From the NCBI GenBank assembly GCA_936440205.1, contig OW387139.1:39892378-39956377 (forward strand): a stretch of DNA of 64,000 nucleotides, given 5' to 3'. Source of the DNA: Lepidonotus clava. Taxonomy: Eukaryota > Annelida > Polychaeta > Phyllodocida > Polynoidae. The notes under the pieces were generated by a model, which worked only from the letters and a program-made list of their open reading frames with translations, ran no database searches and had not been told where the DNA came from. This document shows, piece after piece, positions 30,699 through 45,600 of the stretch (position 1 is the stretch's first letter; the number at the start of each line of letters is the position of its first letter). The translations under genes were made by a program, and so were the position numbers.

Positions 30699-33600
30699 GT
30701 GAGCGTTTTACTTTCATTGGCAACTTTTCCGTAACCTTAGGTAATTCTGTAACTGGCTGCGTTTGGGTCGGTTCGAAGTCCACCTTGGTTGGCTGAGTAG
30801 TTACACACGCCACGCCTGATTAACCGCACTTTCACGGCTTTTTCGCCTTATATCCAGATAGTTTTCTGTCACCAACATGTTCTCTGAAGTGCATGTGATG
30901 TTGAAGTTTGCTGTTGATTTCCCCTTGTTTGTTGTTTTATGTGAAAACCCTCCTTGACGGGAGTGGACTCGGGGCGGGCGGGGACGCGGGGCGGGCCGGT
31001 GGGGAGGGAGTCCCCGGCCGCCGGCCTCCATGCCGGACCTTTGGTCAGTGTTAGCTCATTGTGAGCTAATACAATATGCGTAATACTAACCACCATGTGT
31101 AAGCATAAAGGAAAGCCGGCCAGAGTCTCTGTTGACCCTCAGAAATGTGTGGGTGTGTCTGCCCAACAGGGACACATTGAATTTGATGTGACCATAAACA
31201 TCCAGCTTTTGAGTTGAGTCTCATGCATTTCTGCCTCTCCCATTACTTACTATCACCATTTTAAGCCTATTGACTCTAGCCAATGGTCTAGGCTAGCATT
31301 GGCCGTTACGTAACTTGAGTCAACTTCAAGCTGATTACTATTCTCCAAAGTAGACCCTCCGCCTAAGTAATAATTAGGGTCAGCAGTGAGAATAGCCTCA
31401 GTAGGAGTATAATGGTTCAACTGCTAACATTAGTTCCAGTTGAAAGGTTCGTACCTCCCGTAAAATTCATAATACTAAAGTGTAGTCTGGATATATCTCA
31501 TCCTTATTGTTGCCTTATATCAGATAGTTACAGAATACAATAAGTTATGTCCAAGCCCAAGGCTAAAAATAGAGCAAGTCTTTTTAGGCTATCAACCGTT
31601 CAAATAGTAAAAGGCTTTGGGGAGGCATAGGCCCTAGTGCAATACCTCTTAATCAAGTAACCTCAAAGAGAATTGATACTCATCGTCATTGTTTTAGCAA
31701 GAACCTGTTATTAGCATAGAAAAGAATGCCTGCTCTGTGTTATATTATGACTGTAAAAGTATGTACTTACACATGTGCTTCTCCTTTGTTATAAACTGAA
31801 TAATAATGATCTTTTCTTTTGTGTCATTTTCAGGAAAGTCTTTATAGGCGGACTCAGCTGGGAAACGACAACAGGTGAGGCCACTCTCTTTACTTGAAAT
31901 ACGCAGAGTTTCTCGATAAGGAACTCATGTTTGCATTGTGACATTGGAAACAGAAACTAGTCTAGACTATATGCCTGAGAAGATACATCTTAAAAAAGCA
32001 GGAACTAGAACGTGTATTAAGAGTGCCAACCATCTTTATTTCAGTGGTAGATATTATACCAAAAATGATAAAACTGTGAACATGCACTTAAAGCTTAAAA
32101 CTTTACAGTGGTATGCCTTAGAATAGCAAGTATAGAACTTGAGATGTAACAGTTCATATTGCCACTAGTCGTATTGGAAGAATAAAGGGATGGGTTTCGT
32201 GTGGGAGATAATAATTGGATGAGACTGAAGTTTATATACTCGAGTACCATATGTGATGACATCAACGTCCCACTAACCTGGAAAAAGGCAGAGATCTAGG
32301 ACCCCGGAACTAACTGAGGACCTTACGAACCTCTCCCCCATCTCTCCCACTGTGACACTCAAACCACATTGACAATTCACACCCTGGGTCAACCATTCCA
32401 CTTATTGTGTAATATTACCCAAAAGAAAAAATGCCAATGTGTATTCGCAGTAGGGCTGTGCAAACTTTAAAATGACCACGCTTAAGCCATATCTTTAGGC
32501 GGCGGTGACGTTGAACGGGACACCATTGAGGAAGGCGTGCCTAATTTAGATAACGCTTGTTTTTCCTGCCCAAATATGTGCGGCCAACGTGGGGCCTGAA
32601 ATAACTAAGGGCTTGAGATAGGCCGATCCAGCCTATGCAAGCACACACACAGACCACACACACCTTGCACATAGGGCGCCGTATCCGCGCTAGGCTGGGA
32701 TTGTTTGCGGGGGCTTTCTCGGAGTCATAATCTGAGAAACGCGGATTAAGAGGGAGATAAACACCGCGGGCCTTGTGAACTGAAATCTCCCCCGCCGCAG
32801 TAGATACGGCTTGGTGGATACAGCGATGTGTTGTGGCCTGCCCCCTTTGCCCCCTGCCCCGCCCCCCTCTTGCCTCACGCCGCCCGTGCTCGGGCATGCT
32901 TAGAACATGTGTTACACACTACTCACTACAGGCCTAAAGTCCACTTTCCGTCCCCACGTGGTCGAGGGCTCGGACGATTGTTACTACAGAAACCACGTGC
33001 AGTTATTCATGGTTACAGGAATTTGAATAACATTATGAAAATGCGGTGGTGCATTCAGAGTTTTTCCAAAATTAAAAAGAAAGATTAACCTTGGAATGTT
33101 GCTCTTTAAGTGCTGTAGTGTTTCAAAGTTTAACTTTAACTGTCACAAAAAGGAAGAAAGACGTTCTATTCCCACTATTCCACTATAGTTCAGGAATGCA
33201 ACTCTTCAGATTGGGGTCCGATGTAATATATATAATACCTTTCAAAAATAATTGTTGAGATCAGATTTTCTGTGCTGTTTCCTGGTTTTGAGATTTTTCA
33301 ATGACCATAAGATGACAAAGAGAGGGTCCTATTGTAGCTCCTCGGATATCTTTCCTCCACGGTCACTTCTAAATGGAACAAAACATAACATTGAATTCCA
33401 TCCCCCATAGTCTGGCTGGCATATAGATCGGTCTATACTATAGTATTAGTACTACACAACTTTACAAGCAGCTAGCCTAAACACCACATCATGAGACGAT
33501 TGACTTTCAGTTACTTATCATTGTGGCTCTGGGAAAGAAACCAGGTTGTTTGACTTGTTGACTATAGCCTTTAATCCCTGTCGGAGAACCGGCATTCTCC

Positions 33601-36600
33601 GGTGGACCACTCGAATCTGTCTGCTTACATTTGGGTCAGATCAACATATGATATAGCTCGCCGGGCCCGCTTGTCCTGGCCGGGGAGAGGGTAGAACGAC
33701 CCTGTTCCCACTCCCCGTTAGACAATGACAAGTCAGGCACCGCTATAATGGAGAGAAAAACATACATGATGTACGCCAGGGAAGCTATTTCATCTAGCAA
33801 AGGTATTTTAGAGAAGGAGAGGGGCACGGACATTTAGTTTTGTGGGTGATAAAGCCTGGTGCGTGCAAATAGATGTACATAAAAGGAGGAAGTGTTTTCA
33901 GTGATGTCCATGATGTAATACATGTAATTATGACAATATCAGACCATTGTTGCTATCTTATTTTTTGGTGAGCAAATAAGGGCAAGTACTCAAACCCGCA
34001 TGCATTAGAAAGTTGAGAGGGGGGGCACTTTTTATAGGGACTTTACTGACTTTTAAAAGATCCATGTACTCACTGGACACACATTATACAATAGACTCCA
34101 TACGTTTTTGACCTGGTCTCTTTTCATTCCTTTCTGTTAATCTCTGGCAGTGCAGAGGTCAGGACACGTCATTATTATGCACGTGTAGCTCCTATGCCTG
34201 TTGCGTACGCCCGTACGGTCAGGTCACAGTGTAAAGGCACCCTGCATCGTCCTGTCAAAGTGTAAAGGCCCCCTGCATGCCCCCTGTCATACAAGCCCTA
34301 CCTCCACCAGTGTGACCTGGATTGAGGACCCCGCATGAACCAAAAAAAGAAAAAATAGTCAAAATAGAACCGCCTGTGACTAAATTTGGCAGTTTCGTGT
34401 CGATTTCGTTCTATGCCCACTGTCAGTTTTGAGAAATGGTCATGTCCCATTTCACATAACAATGCCTGATGTAGATTTATCATAGGGATTTTGGCTTACT
34501 GATGTTTACAACAAACATAACCAGGCCAAAATCAATGAATGTATGTTAAGCTATCTTCACCCAAGTAAGTAATGCTGCTGTATCAATTCTTTAAGGGCAA
34601 ATTTTGAAGAAAAAAAATCCATGAAATTTCCAGGATTTTTTTTCTGTTCCAGGAAACCTTATCAATATTAAGATGTTTTATTATCATTCGGAGTAAATTT
34701 TAGAGTATATACTGATATCCATGAGTATGCACTTATAATAAGTTATATGCAATTTCAGACGTCATGGCACTTTTCAGAGTCATTTCAATGTCCACATCCC
34801 ATCACATGGTCTCGGGCCCCCGCACTGACTGTATGTAGCCCTAGTGTATGTAGCACCGCCCCGATCAGTGTAGGTCAGATCCCTGACAATGGTACCGTTA
34901 ATTTGATCCGTGCCCGGCCGGCCGAGAGCGGGGGTAAATGCGGGCCTCATTACCACTGTCAACCACCTCGGCCCGCGGCCCACCTCGGCCCAGACAAATA
35001 GGCCCTGGTCCTGGATGTGGTGGGGGTGGGGTGTGGGGAGGGGGTGTTGCGTAGGGGGTATGACAGGGGGTATTTAATGCCCTTTACAGAATCGTCTCAA
35101 AATGCGCTTAAGTTAAATGCATATCTCAATGCAAGCAGAATTCGCATTCTGGGGTTAGTTAGGGTATTTGTTAGTGGAGATGAGGTGGCGGGATGGTATG
35201 GATAATTGTATTGATTACGTATGCACTTTACCCCTGAATTTAAAAATTCTGACGCGTATTGGTATTTAAGTTGAACAGGGACGTGCGCATATTTTCTAGC
35301 ACTTTTACTACCACCCCGAATTGCACGGCCTTTAATGACTTATTGACTATCAGTGTCTGAATCTAAGGCTGGTCCCAGCTAAATATCTTCCAATCCCTCC
35401 TACATTTTGCATTATGTTCCCAGAAAAAGGCGTGCACACACAGCAGTCTGTCAAAAGTGTCTTAGTTTCCATAGAACTTTAACCCTGGGATCGATAAACT
35501 CAACAAGTTTTACCGCTCACAGACTGATGTCAGATATAAGCCGAAAATTGTTTTTGAGTTTTAACAATGTCGGTACTTCAACTTCAAGGCCACAGTTCCT
35601 CCAGGGTCAGAATACAGCTGGCACCCCTTTGTAGACTGAGTGACCTCCCCTCTCACATCCATTCCTCCAGACCAGGGACAGAGGGCACCCCCACCATCTC
35701 TTCCCCTCCATGTGAAAGTCGACACTGATGGGCCGCGCACAGCCGTTCCTAGAACATTGCCCCTGTCGTCATATACATAGGAGAGTGAGTCGTTGCCTGC
35801 ATGGCCTTGTTCTACTGACACCCTTTTAGAGCAACTGTAACCCCGTTCTCCCACCACCCCTTGCCCCTGTCCCCTAACCCTTCAAGGTCTAAGGTCTCTT
35901 TTGTCTTTTGTTTTACTCGGGTTGAAATGAAATGAAAATCCCCCAGGGTCCACTTGAGTTAAGGGTCGATCACTTAGGTTGCAGGGATTAATTCTCATTG
36001 TTCAATATCGGACTGACTGGACTTTAACCTCGCTCGTCCCACTTTTAAGGTTATTCTGGTGAACGGCTTTTTATTTTGTTTTTAAATGGACATAGTCAGA
36101 GGCACTATTTCATGATAAAACATGTAGGTCAGAGCGTTGGGTCCATCGGCACAATGGTATAATATAGCCACGTTCAAAGTGTTCTGTCTATACTGTCAAC
36201 TCACTGACTGTATGTTGTGTAGATATATGCTGGAATAGTAATTGTTAGGTGATATGCTTAGTGAAATGGAATTCGGGCATAATGCTTAATGACACTGGAG
36301 GGGTCCTTGGTACTGTTTTCCCAGAAATCTATTGCCCAATTTGGAATATATTATATATCTGCATAGCGACATTGCCTTCTAAATTCTATTGTATATGACG
36401 ACAGGGGTACGTACTAGGTCTCCTAATACATCCATTTGAGTTAGGGGAGACTTTTAGATAAAATACTTAGGCCAAAATTTTCTTTAAAATTCTTTTTAAT
36501 TTGTATTACATACACTTACAACTCAAATATATATGTCTGATCTCCCTGTCTACTTCTTTGTGAAGGGAACAAGAAAAATAATGATTATGGATCCCTTTAA

Positions 36601-39600
36601 TTAGGACCCACTGCTTAAACACCCCCCTCTGCCTTTCTTCTTGGAGTATATTTGCCTTTAGTTAACTTAAATGCGTGAACTTCATTAGCCATGTTTAAAG
36701 TGAGATTACCAGATACACAAATATGTGAAGATCCTTCATATTCGAAGATATTCTAGGCATGTCCCTGTGTTCTGGACACAAACCATACTTTACATTGGCG
36801 GACCCAGGATTTTGAAAAGGGGGCCGGGGGGCGCTATCGGAATTTTTTTTCCTTAATTGCTTTTTGGCCGGGTTTTACATTAAAAAAACGCAATTTTTTG
36901 GGGGAAAAGGGGAGTGGCGCGCATCTCTGCGCCCCCCCCCCCCCGCCTCTGGATCCGCCCATGCTTTAAGGACATAAATACCTCCGAATTGCATCAGGAA
37001 TCGACGATGGAAACAGAACAAAAAAAAAAAGAACCACTTTAACTGTTTCCTCCTAAAAGTCCACCTAGAACTCAGCCACTTCTTTCATACAAGTAAATAC
37101 GGGAAATGGCTTACTCGTAATCATATGTACTATAGTGCAAAAAAAAACCTACGATAAGCTTTAAACAAAAAGAGCATCCCTGGACCCCCTGTGTAGTATT
37201 AGACTGGCCGGGAAGTGGTGCAGGAACAGGCTGCCCGCATACCGCCCTCACCAAGTCATCACCACCGACATGGGGGTACCCTCTATAGTCTATATACTAA
37301 CAACCACCACCGCTGAAATAGGACCTTTTTCCATCTTTTTTTTTTTTTTTTTTTTGCTTTTATTTTTGTTGTTGTATTACTATTTCCCCTTTTTTCTATG
37401 GTGAATATAATGTGCGAGAAGATTGAGTCTGGGGGTTTCCTGGGTCACGAGAATCTGTGTGACTGTATCATATATTCGTCCAATCTTACATGAAACAATT
37501 CGAATATATGATGATGACTGGGGATGAATGGATCTGCAAGTGATAATGACAGCTCGTTAGCAATCTTTGCATGATCATGTCACATGGGTTAGGGTTATTA
37601 TTAGAAGGATCGGCGGTTTTTTCATTCCGTGATGTTTGCAATGAAATTAGATAAAATTTGCCTCTCAGAGTCGTGTATTCTTGGACAGTGACTGACCATA
37701 TGTCACGAAGCCGCCATTTGGGTTTCGATAATAAGTCTTAAAGTTCGAACTCAGGCTACCCATGAAATATAGTTCGTTCCATGTCCATGACCTAAGTGGG
37801 TTTCGTTTTGCTGAAACTGCGTTTCCCCCCGCAGATTTCCCCCTCGAAAATCAATCATTCCCTTTTTAAAAATAAATATACAATCCGAACCATCCCAATT
37901 GGCCGTAATTCCGTCCATCTACTGAAAAAGAAACAATCTTTTAAAGAGTGGCTTCAGAAAATATTGCCCCATTTAGTAAAAAGTATGAGAGGGGATGGTG
38001 TAGTGAAGCGTCAGGCCCTGGTGCTGGGGGATGGTCAGAGGGCAAATGAAGTTGGCAGAGTGAGGGCCAATCAGCCAGTGAGGGGGTCGGAGATGGGGGT
38101 GGGGTGCCAGTACCGTTATTACTACACAAAGGGTGCACTATTACCGCCACGAATACCGCGTGAACATTGTCACTGAATAGGTGCAACTCGGGAGCAAGGG
38201 AATAATTCTGTAAATGATGCTATAGGTCCCTCCAGTTTTTATGCATGCTTACTTTTGCATTTTTTTGGAGCGCCATATTTTTTCCTGCTATACTTGAAGT
38301 TTTTTTCCCCTCTTTCCCAGTTACATCCTAGTATCGATCATACTTTTTCCTATAAATTGAAAGAGCCGGCCCTATACTTTGACTGAGGTTGTGGCCAACT
38401 GTCCATATAATAGCACTAGTAGCCTGACCCTATACTGTGACTTGAGTTTGGGCAAATTAACTGTCCACAATAACAGTAGCTTTGCCCCATACTGGCCCTA
38501 TACTGTAACTAAATTCAAGACCAGTCCAGCTTCCCATAATAACAGTAGGTCATCCGTATTCTGTGAGTGAGTTTGTGGCCAACTGCCCATATAACAGTAG
38601 CTTGGGCCTGTACTGTAACTGAGTTTGTGGCCAACTGTCCAAGATAACAGTAGCCAAGCCCTATATACTGTGACTGAGTTATTTTAGGCCAAATGTCCAC
38701 AATAACAGTAGCCTGGCCTTTGGTACTGTGACTGAGGCCGAGGCCAACTGTCTATAATAACAGTAGCCTGGCCCTATACTGTGATGAAGGTCAACTCTCC
38801 ATAATAACAGGAGCCCAGCCCTATACTGTGACTGAGGCCAACTGTCCATAATAACAGTAGCCCGGCCTTACACTATGACAAAGGCCAACTGTCCATAATA
38901 ACAGAAGCACCACCCTATACTGTGACGAAGGCCAACTGTCCATAATAACAGCGGTCGAGCCTTGTACTGTGACTAAGGCCAACTGTCCATATAATAACAT
39001 AGCCCGGCCCTATACTGTGACTGAGGCCAACTGTCCATAATAACAGTAGCCTGGCCCTATATTGTGACTAAGGCCAACTGTCTATAATAACAGTAGCCTG
39101 GCCTTATACTGTGACTAAGGCCAACTGTCTATAATGACAGTAGCTGAGCCTTATACTGTGACTAAGGCCAACTGTCCATAATAACAGCAGCCCGGCCCTG
39201 TACTGTGACTGAGGCCAACTGTCCATAATAACAGTAGCCTGGCCCTATGCTTTGACTAAGGCCAACTGTCCATAATAACAGTAGCCTGACCCTATACTGT
39301 GACTAAGGCCAACTGTCCATAATGATGATAACAGTAGCACACTAGCCCTGGGACGGTGACTGCGACCTGCCGGGCCGTGCGACCTCCTCCTGTAGCTGGT
39401 TACATCACCTAATGCCTCCCCCCTGCCATCTGCAGACCCCAGCACGTATTATTCCATGATTAGCCCCTGCTACCCTGTAGGTTATCGATCTCCCCACTTA
39501 ACTCCCTCCCCCCGCTACCACTAAGTGCGAGTCCTACCCCCGTATAATAACCACCTCGCCAAGTGGCCACCACCACCACCAGCTCTCACAGACCTCAGAA

Positions 39601-42600
39601 TATAGCAGGCATTTTAGATAGACCGTAAAACCTCCCATTTATATAGCCCAATGACCCTTGTAATAATGCACTACAAATATTTTCACCATTTATATGGTCC
39701 ATGCTATATATAGACATAAAACACAATGTCAGTTTTCTTTGTCATTCACTCTATTGTTTCTTTTTGACTTATGACTGATTACTTTCGCCTGCATCGATGG
39801 CACACAAAAATGACTTGTGTATGAAATATTTGCACAGTAGAGGGAAACCCTCCCTTTGTATTGCGGACATGCTTAATACTTGCACTTCAGGCGTGATCTG
39901 TAGAAGATTTACGACACCACCATTCCCGCATCATTTGTCGGTAGTTGTGTTTTTGCTGCTGGCCTCCCGTTCTCTGACCCACATAATCCCACACCTACCA
40001 ATAGGTTATTCCCACACATAATAACATGTACATACCTTCCAGCCAAACCAATATGTCCATCTATTTGCCATGTAGTGTAATGGTGAGCCAATCGTCGACT
40101 TTGATGTCGAGAGTGGGTGCACGAGGAAAAGTGTACACTTAGTTTGGGCGTTGTACTCAAGAGGTGCCAATTGGGACTGATCAAGGAGTATAATTTAGTC
40201 TGATTGGTTACCAATGAATGATGTACTGTATGTCATCTGTCACTCCAGTGAGTGGCATGACATGTAGAAAAGGAAAAAGAAATCTCTATGGAATCAGTCT
40301 ATAGAATAATATCAAGAATAAAAAGGACAAAATTCTGTTGCACGGTGATAGGGTTGGCTGGGGTTGGGGATGGAGGGATCCCATGAAGATAGCCTATCAT
40401 AGGGGGTCTGTAATTACTTCCGTACGCGTGAGTTCCTCGTTCTGTTGTAAGAACTACCTAACCCCGACCCACAGATATTTTCTTTTTATTTGGAGATAAA
40501 GTTTGAGGCTTCAATTTCAGTCTCTTTTTAAGGGATTTCAATAAATACAATTTTCGTAACTCAAGAAACAAATGTGACTAAGGAAGGAAAGTTTCATCAG
40601 AAGAAAGGTTGAAGTTCGAATGACGCCTCAAATTCTGGGAATTATATATTACGCTAAACACGTAGTATCCTATATTCTGCACCCCTAGAATATAGCCTAT
40701 GCTGGTACACTGTGAAAAACATTTTGAAGTGTCAGAAATTATGTCCGACATTCAGGAGCTCATAGTCGGACATCCTGTATATTTGTCAGACAATTTAGAA
40801 ATAATTGACCAATATTTTCATATTTTTCCTTATATTTTTTAACATCATTTACCAATATTTCCATATCTTTGCCGGACAATATGTCCAGCGTTTTAGGCCA
40901 ATGTATCGGAAATTATGGTAAAAACGTCGGAGTCATGTCCGGCAAAAACGGGGTTTTCACATACACTGCTGGTATGCTTAAACCCCTCCATAAACCTAGT
41001 CACGGTCCAGTGCCCCTCCCGGCACGTGGGGTGGCAGGTGTCCCAGGTGTGGTGGTGGTGGCACGTGGGGTAATTACCTGGAGACGTCTCAATAAGCCGG
41101 TCAATTGACCACACACAAAATGACCAATGCTTCTACATCCGCTTCTAATAAATTATGATTATCTTTATCAGGGTATATCAATTAGGGATATTGTTGGTGG
41201 GGGAAATCGGCACTACTGTTTTTTTTTTTATTGGTGTGCGTGTTGTACTGTTGTTGTCCAATAACGGTACATCAAGAATTTCATTTTACAAACGGATCAT
41301 ATTCTACCTCATACGTACCACATCCTCTCCTAGTTCTCCTACAATTTACAAACCTCATGGTTAAATCTTGAGATGGTCAAAAATGCTGTACACCTAAAAT
41401 CAGCTGCATATCATGAGCTTTCCTGATGCCAGCTGTTGAAAAATTCCTTTTAATGAAAACTACGATTTTGGTGAATATGTGTACACTCGCTCGAGATTGG
41501 TGGTTTGGTGTAAGCCTAAACTTTGCTAAAGTGTATATTATACGATAAGTCTACTTCAGTTATTGGGGTCAGGGCAGTAACAATGATGACTGTCACTCAG
41601 GTTGTGACGTAATGTCAACGGCAGCATCGTGACGTAACGTATCTGACGTCTATGGTGTCATTGAATTGTTAATGCAAGTTTTTTTCTCAATTGAAAATCC
41701 GTCATTTAAGGCTGAATGTGATATTGATAATTAGTCACCCCCTATAATAATTGAGACGTGTGAATATGTAACATCTATATTTTATTCTATCATTAGTTTG
41801 GACGCTATAGATATAGTAGATAGATTAAAACAAAAATAGTAGTTTTTACAACGATAAAAATGTACGAGTTTGGCAAAAGTCAATTCAAAAAAGACATTTT
41901 TACGCCGGATTAAAAAATGCATAGGGACATTTGTCTTCCATGTATACACCAATGTCCATTACTCAACCAAAACTATCTTATCTACACAGGTATGTAAGAT
42001 GTCCAACTTTTGTGGGATTTCCGATTTTTTTTACTCTCCAGCAATCCCAAAAGTCAGTTTCAAAATTTGATGTTTAATTATAACACATTTCACAATATTT
42101 AAGGGTACAATCAGATTTTCTCACAGCTATTTCCGACTTTTTCAATACCTCCAACTTACACCCCTGAACCATACAATTCGCTCAAAAAAATTAACGCATT
42201 TTCTATCTATTTTCCAGCCTCGATGCTCAAATACTTCAGTCGGTACGGCGAGGTGATCGACTGCGTGGTGATGAAGAACCAGCAGACGGGCAAGTCGCGC
42301 GGCTTCGGCTTCGTCAAGTTCCGCGACATGAGCTGCGTGGAGACGGTGCTCTCCTCCGGCCCTCACATCCTCGACGGCCGCCAGGTACTAATCAAATAAG
42401 GCCTAATTACGACGCGGGTTCATTATTAATTAGACCCGGCCTGCGTAACCTACACGAGGCCGCCGACGGTCAAGGATACTGGGTGTAGCTACAGGGGGGT
42501 GGTCCAGGGGGTGATTATGGTTACTGGGGTTATGTATAGAGATATCGTAGGATTTTTGGATTTTCGTGGGATTTTGTTGTTGTTTGTTATCATGGAATTT

Positions 42601-45600
42601 TTTTGGTTTGTTATCATTTTCCGCGGTTTTGCATCCACTGGAGGTCGCGGGTTATTATTGGGGAGCCAGGTGCAAGATGGGAGGTTTTTTTTTTTTTGGT
42701 GATCAAAACAGAATATGTTAATGTCAAAATAAGTGAGGTATTCGCGGAAATTGATACTCCTGATAGACCTTACATCCTCAAGGAAAGTTTCTCAATTTTT
42801 TTTTTTGCATAAATTTCATCATATCAAATCATGGAAATTTGGGAAATTTCTGTAAAAAGACTTAGAATGTGGGAACGTAAGACGTAAACACTGTCTTGAA
42901 TCATCTTCCGGGATCCTCTAGTCTTGCTTTCTTCGCTTTCCAAGTATAAGTAGTATAGGGCAATTTGCATTCTCTGACAATAAATAAATGGTATCCAAGC
43001 AGGGACACCAGCTCCCACCCTCCATAACCCCCAGAGACTCACAGATCTCCCCCATCCCTTAGATGTGGGTCTTAATCCGATTCATGAATATTCACCACCC
43101 CCACACTTGGGTGAAGCCGCGTCATTGGGCACGGATTAACTCTTATGACGTTGTTTAACGTAACTGGAAACCTCAGTGTGAAAATATAGAACCGGAGGCA
43201 GTGGTTAAAAGTGTCAAAACGGAAAAGGTGCAAGGTTGTTTGTGATTGGAATGATGTGTGGAAAAAAAAGAAGTTAAATTGTCAAATTATTTGCATGTTA
43301 GAGTTGCCCAAGCGTCTCAAAAAATCGTTTCTGAATTATACTTCAAATTGTTAAAACCCTACATGCCTCATAAATAATATACGCTGTGAATTTGGAAACT
43401 GGCGTATGTTAGATCATCCTTGTAATTAGTGTAATATGATTGAGGAAAAAAAGAGCAATCGCAGGTACATTATAATTCGTTCCAATACCAGATTGGGTTT
43501 CATAAATAATACATAGCCTTTTGAGCCTCATTTGCACGTACGTAAATGTCGCTAACTGGACGCCGACAAAATGTTGAGGGTTCTCCGAGGCACATACATT
43601 TGGACAAGGCCAGGCCGAGCTATAGGGTGAGAGTGGGTTTCTGTTGTGTGTCCCAGCAAAATATTTACTCCCGTGGACAAGGGCTAGCCGGCCAAAGCTT
43701 TACCCCTTCTCTGACCACTATACCCCCCCCCCCCCCCCCCCCAAACCCCCAACCCCCAGCCTCTCTGGCCCCCCTCCTCGGCCCCCGGGCCCACCCAGGT
43801 AGGATAAGGCCAACAATTCTTTGTTTCCATTGGTCCGCCCGAATGTGTATTTCCATTGGCCTAATGACATTTTCTCGAAATTATTTTACCTAAATATATT
43901 TCTTAAAGATTGCCGTTATCCCTTCAATAAGACAAAATATTCTGGAAATGGGAGAAGAAAAACACTTGTTATTTTTTTTTCATAGCAATTTGGTGGACAG
44001 GAAACAATCGATTTTCAGTCTGGCCTTACCGATCTCGTCGTGGCGGCGCCCATGCAGTTTGCCGAGGCCGACGTCTTACGTAACTCATTCATTACAATTA
44101 TGACTGCGCGGACGCGGTCATCAATAGTTGAGTATCGGCAGGCCCGGGTCCACTCCCCCAGGGGTCGGTCGGCTGTGGTGTAGTGGTCAAGGGCTGGGGG
44201 TAGTGGTCACTCAGGGCATCTGAAATATAACTGACCATCACTGTGACGCCGTCTATAACTAACTGACCGTCATCGGGCATGACGCCTTCTATATTTAAAC
44301 CTCTGGCGATCGGAATTGTTACCGGCTGCATGCACCCATATGACCTATTTCTAGAACTGATGCAAGCAATCATTGTTAGGTCTGATATTACAATTACATT
44401 GGTCTGCTCGTGGTAATTGAATCAGAACCATGCATGTAAAATTCAGAGGGGGACATTTTAGGGATTCCATAACATCTGATGGCAAATTTTGTGCTGATCT
44501 TTCTATTTCTTTTCTTTTTGGATATGTAATCCCAAATGTAAAAGATTAGCAAAAAATATCCAAGTCACGCTCTGGGTTTTCAATTTCAGTATACCCCTAC
44601 ACACATACAGGAAGAGTATAATATAGGTCTTGTAATATGATAGTGTGACATAGTCTGAGCCTGATCACCATATCGAACTCTACTATATAACCTATATATG
44701 GGCTGCATTCGGCGTTATGAATATGATGGGGGTCCGGTCGGGGTGGCCCTTATTTCCAATCGAATCCTACTAGTTATTCTATATACGGCAACGTCCGTGG
44801 CGAAGAGAGAGTCAGGCAATATTGGGACAGAGCATTTTCACGCCATCCCAAATATTGACCCTGAGTAATCGGCGCATTTACTCGGTGGCTTTGAAGGCTT
44901 GGCCTCGCCTAAGACTTACGTCATCCTTTCATTGGTCCCAACCTTAAAATACTTCTGATAAAGATTACATATTTCCAAAATATAGTGAAAATATTTATCT
45001 ATACGCCTTCAGGGAATTTGTTGATATAATTGCTTAATTATCCCATATATTTTAATACAAAATGTGAGGTATAAATTAGCACGTTTTTTTTTGTAGTTTT
45101 TATTTAAATTTAGAGAGGACTGATCCCCTATTGTTTTGGAGGAAAACTGCGCGTATTTTCATTTACAAATTAAAATTAAAATGTTAACTTGTTTACACCT
45201 ACTCATAACTCCCTATAACCAAGTTGTTTTCCCGTACCGGAAGGATCAAAACTAATAACGATTAGCAACTCCAATCCACATTCACGTGCACAATACACTA
45301 GTAGTACTAAGTACACGTAGTTTGTGCTAAAATCCTATAACTGGGGACCAGGCGAGGCGGGCCTTTAGTGATCAAGCAGGGGTTTGTTGGGTTTTGTCCC
45401 CACACGTTGACTATAGTTACCACACATGACGCATTCCCCCAGTCTTCTTGAACACATTAAGAACATTATTTCCTGGACGTGGACCAAACCCGACGTAAAC
45501 AAAACACGACTTACGGGGATTATTACGGGCCTCCCCGCCGACTCACGTACACGTACGGATCGACGTGACGTAACGCGTCAACGTGTGCCAAACCTGCATA

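Larger units (their letters stand above)
31875..42217 (+). other. Intron 2 of the DAZAP1-like gene (10.3 kb)
   Basis: The largest intron. It contains a TIR element at 36795-36961, the 47-bp minisatellite at 38370-39350, a dispersed repeat near 40709-40966 and a CRE-like cluster at 41605-41651. A GC-rich stretch at 32480-32890 has short open frames but no recognisable domain. No other exon was identified. Confidence 0.55.

Noticed and set aside
30765-30790. B-box-like GGTTCGAAGTCC
   Set aside because: It has an extra base relative to the consensus, lacks an upstream A box and forms no tRNA fold that I can see.
44170-44220. tRNA A-box-like GTGGTGTAGTGGTCA
   Set aside because: No B box follows at the expected distance, and no cloverleaf or target duplication was seen.
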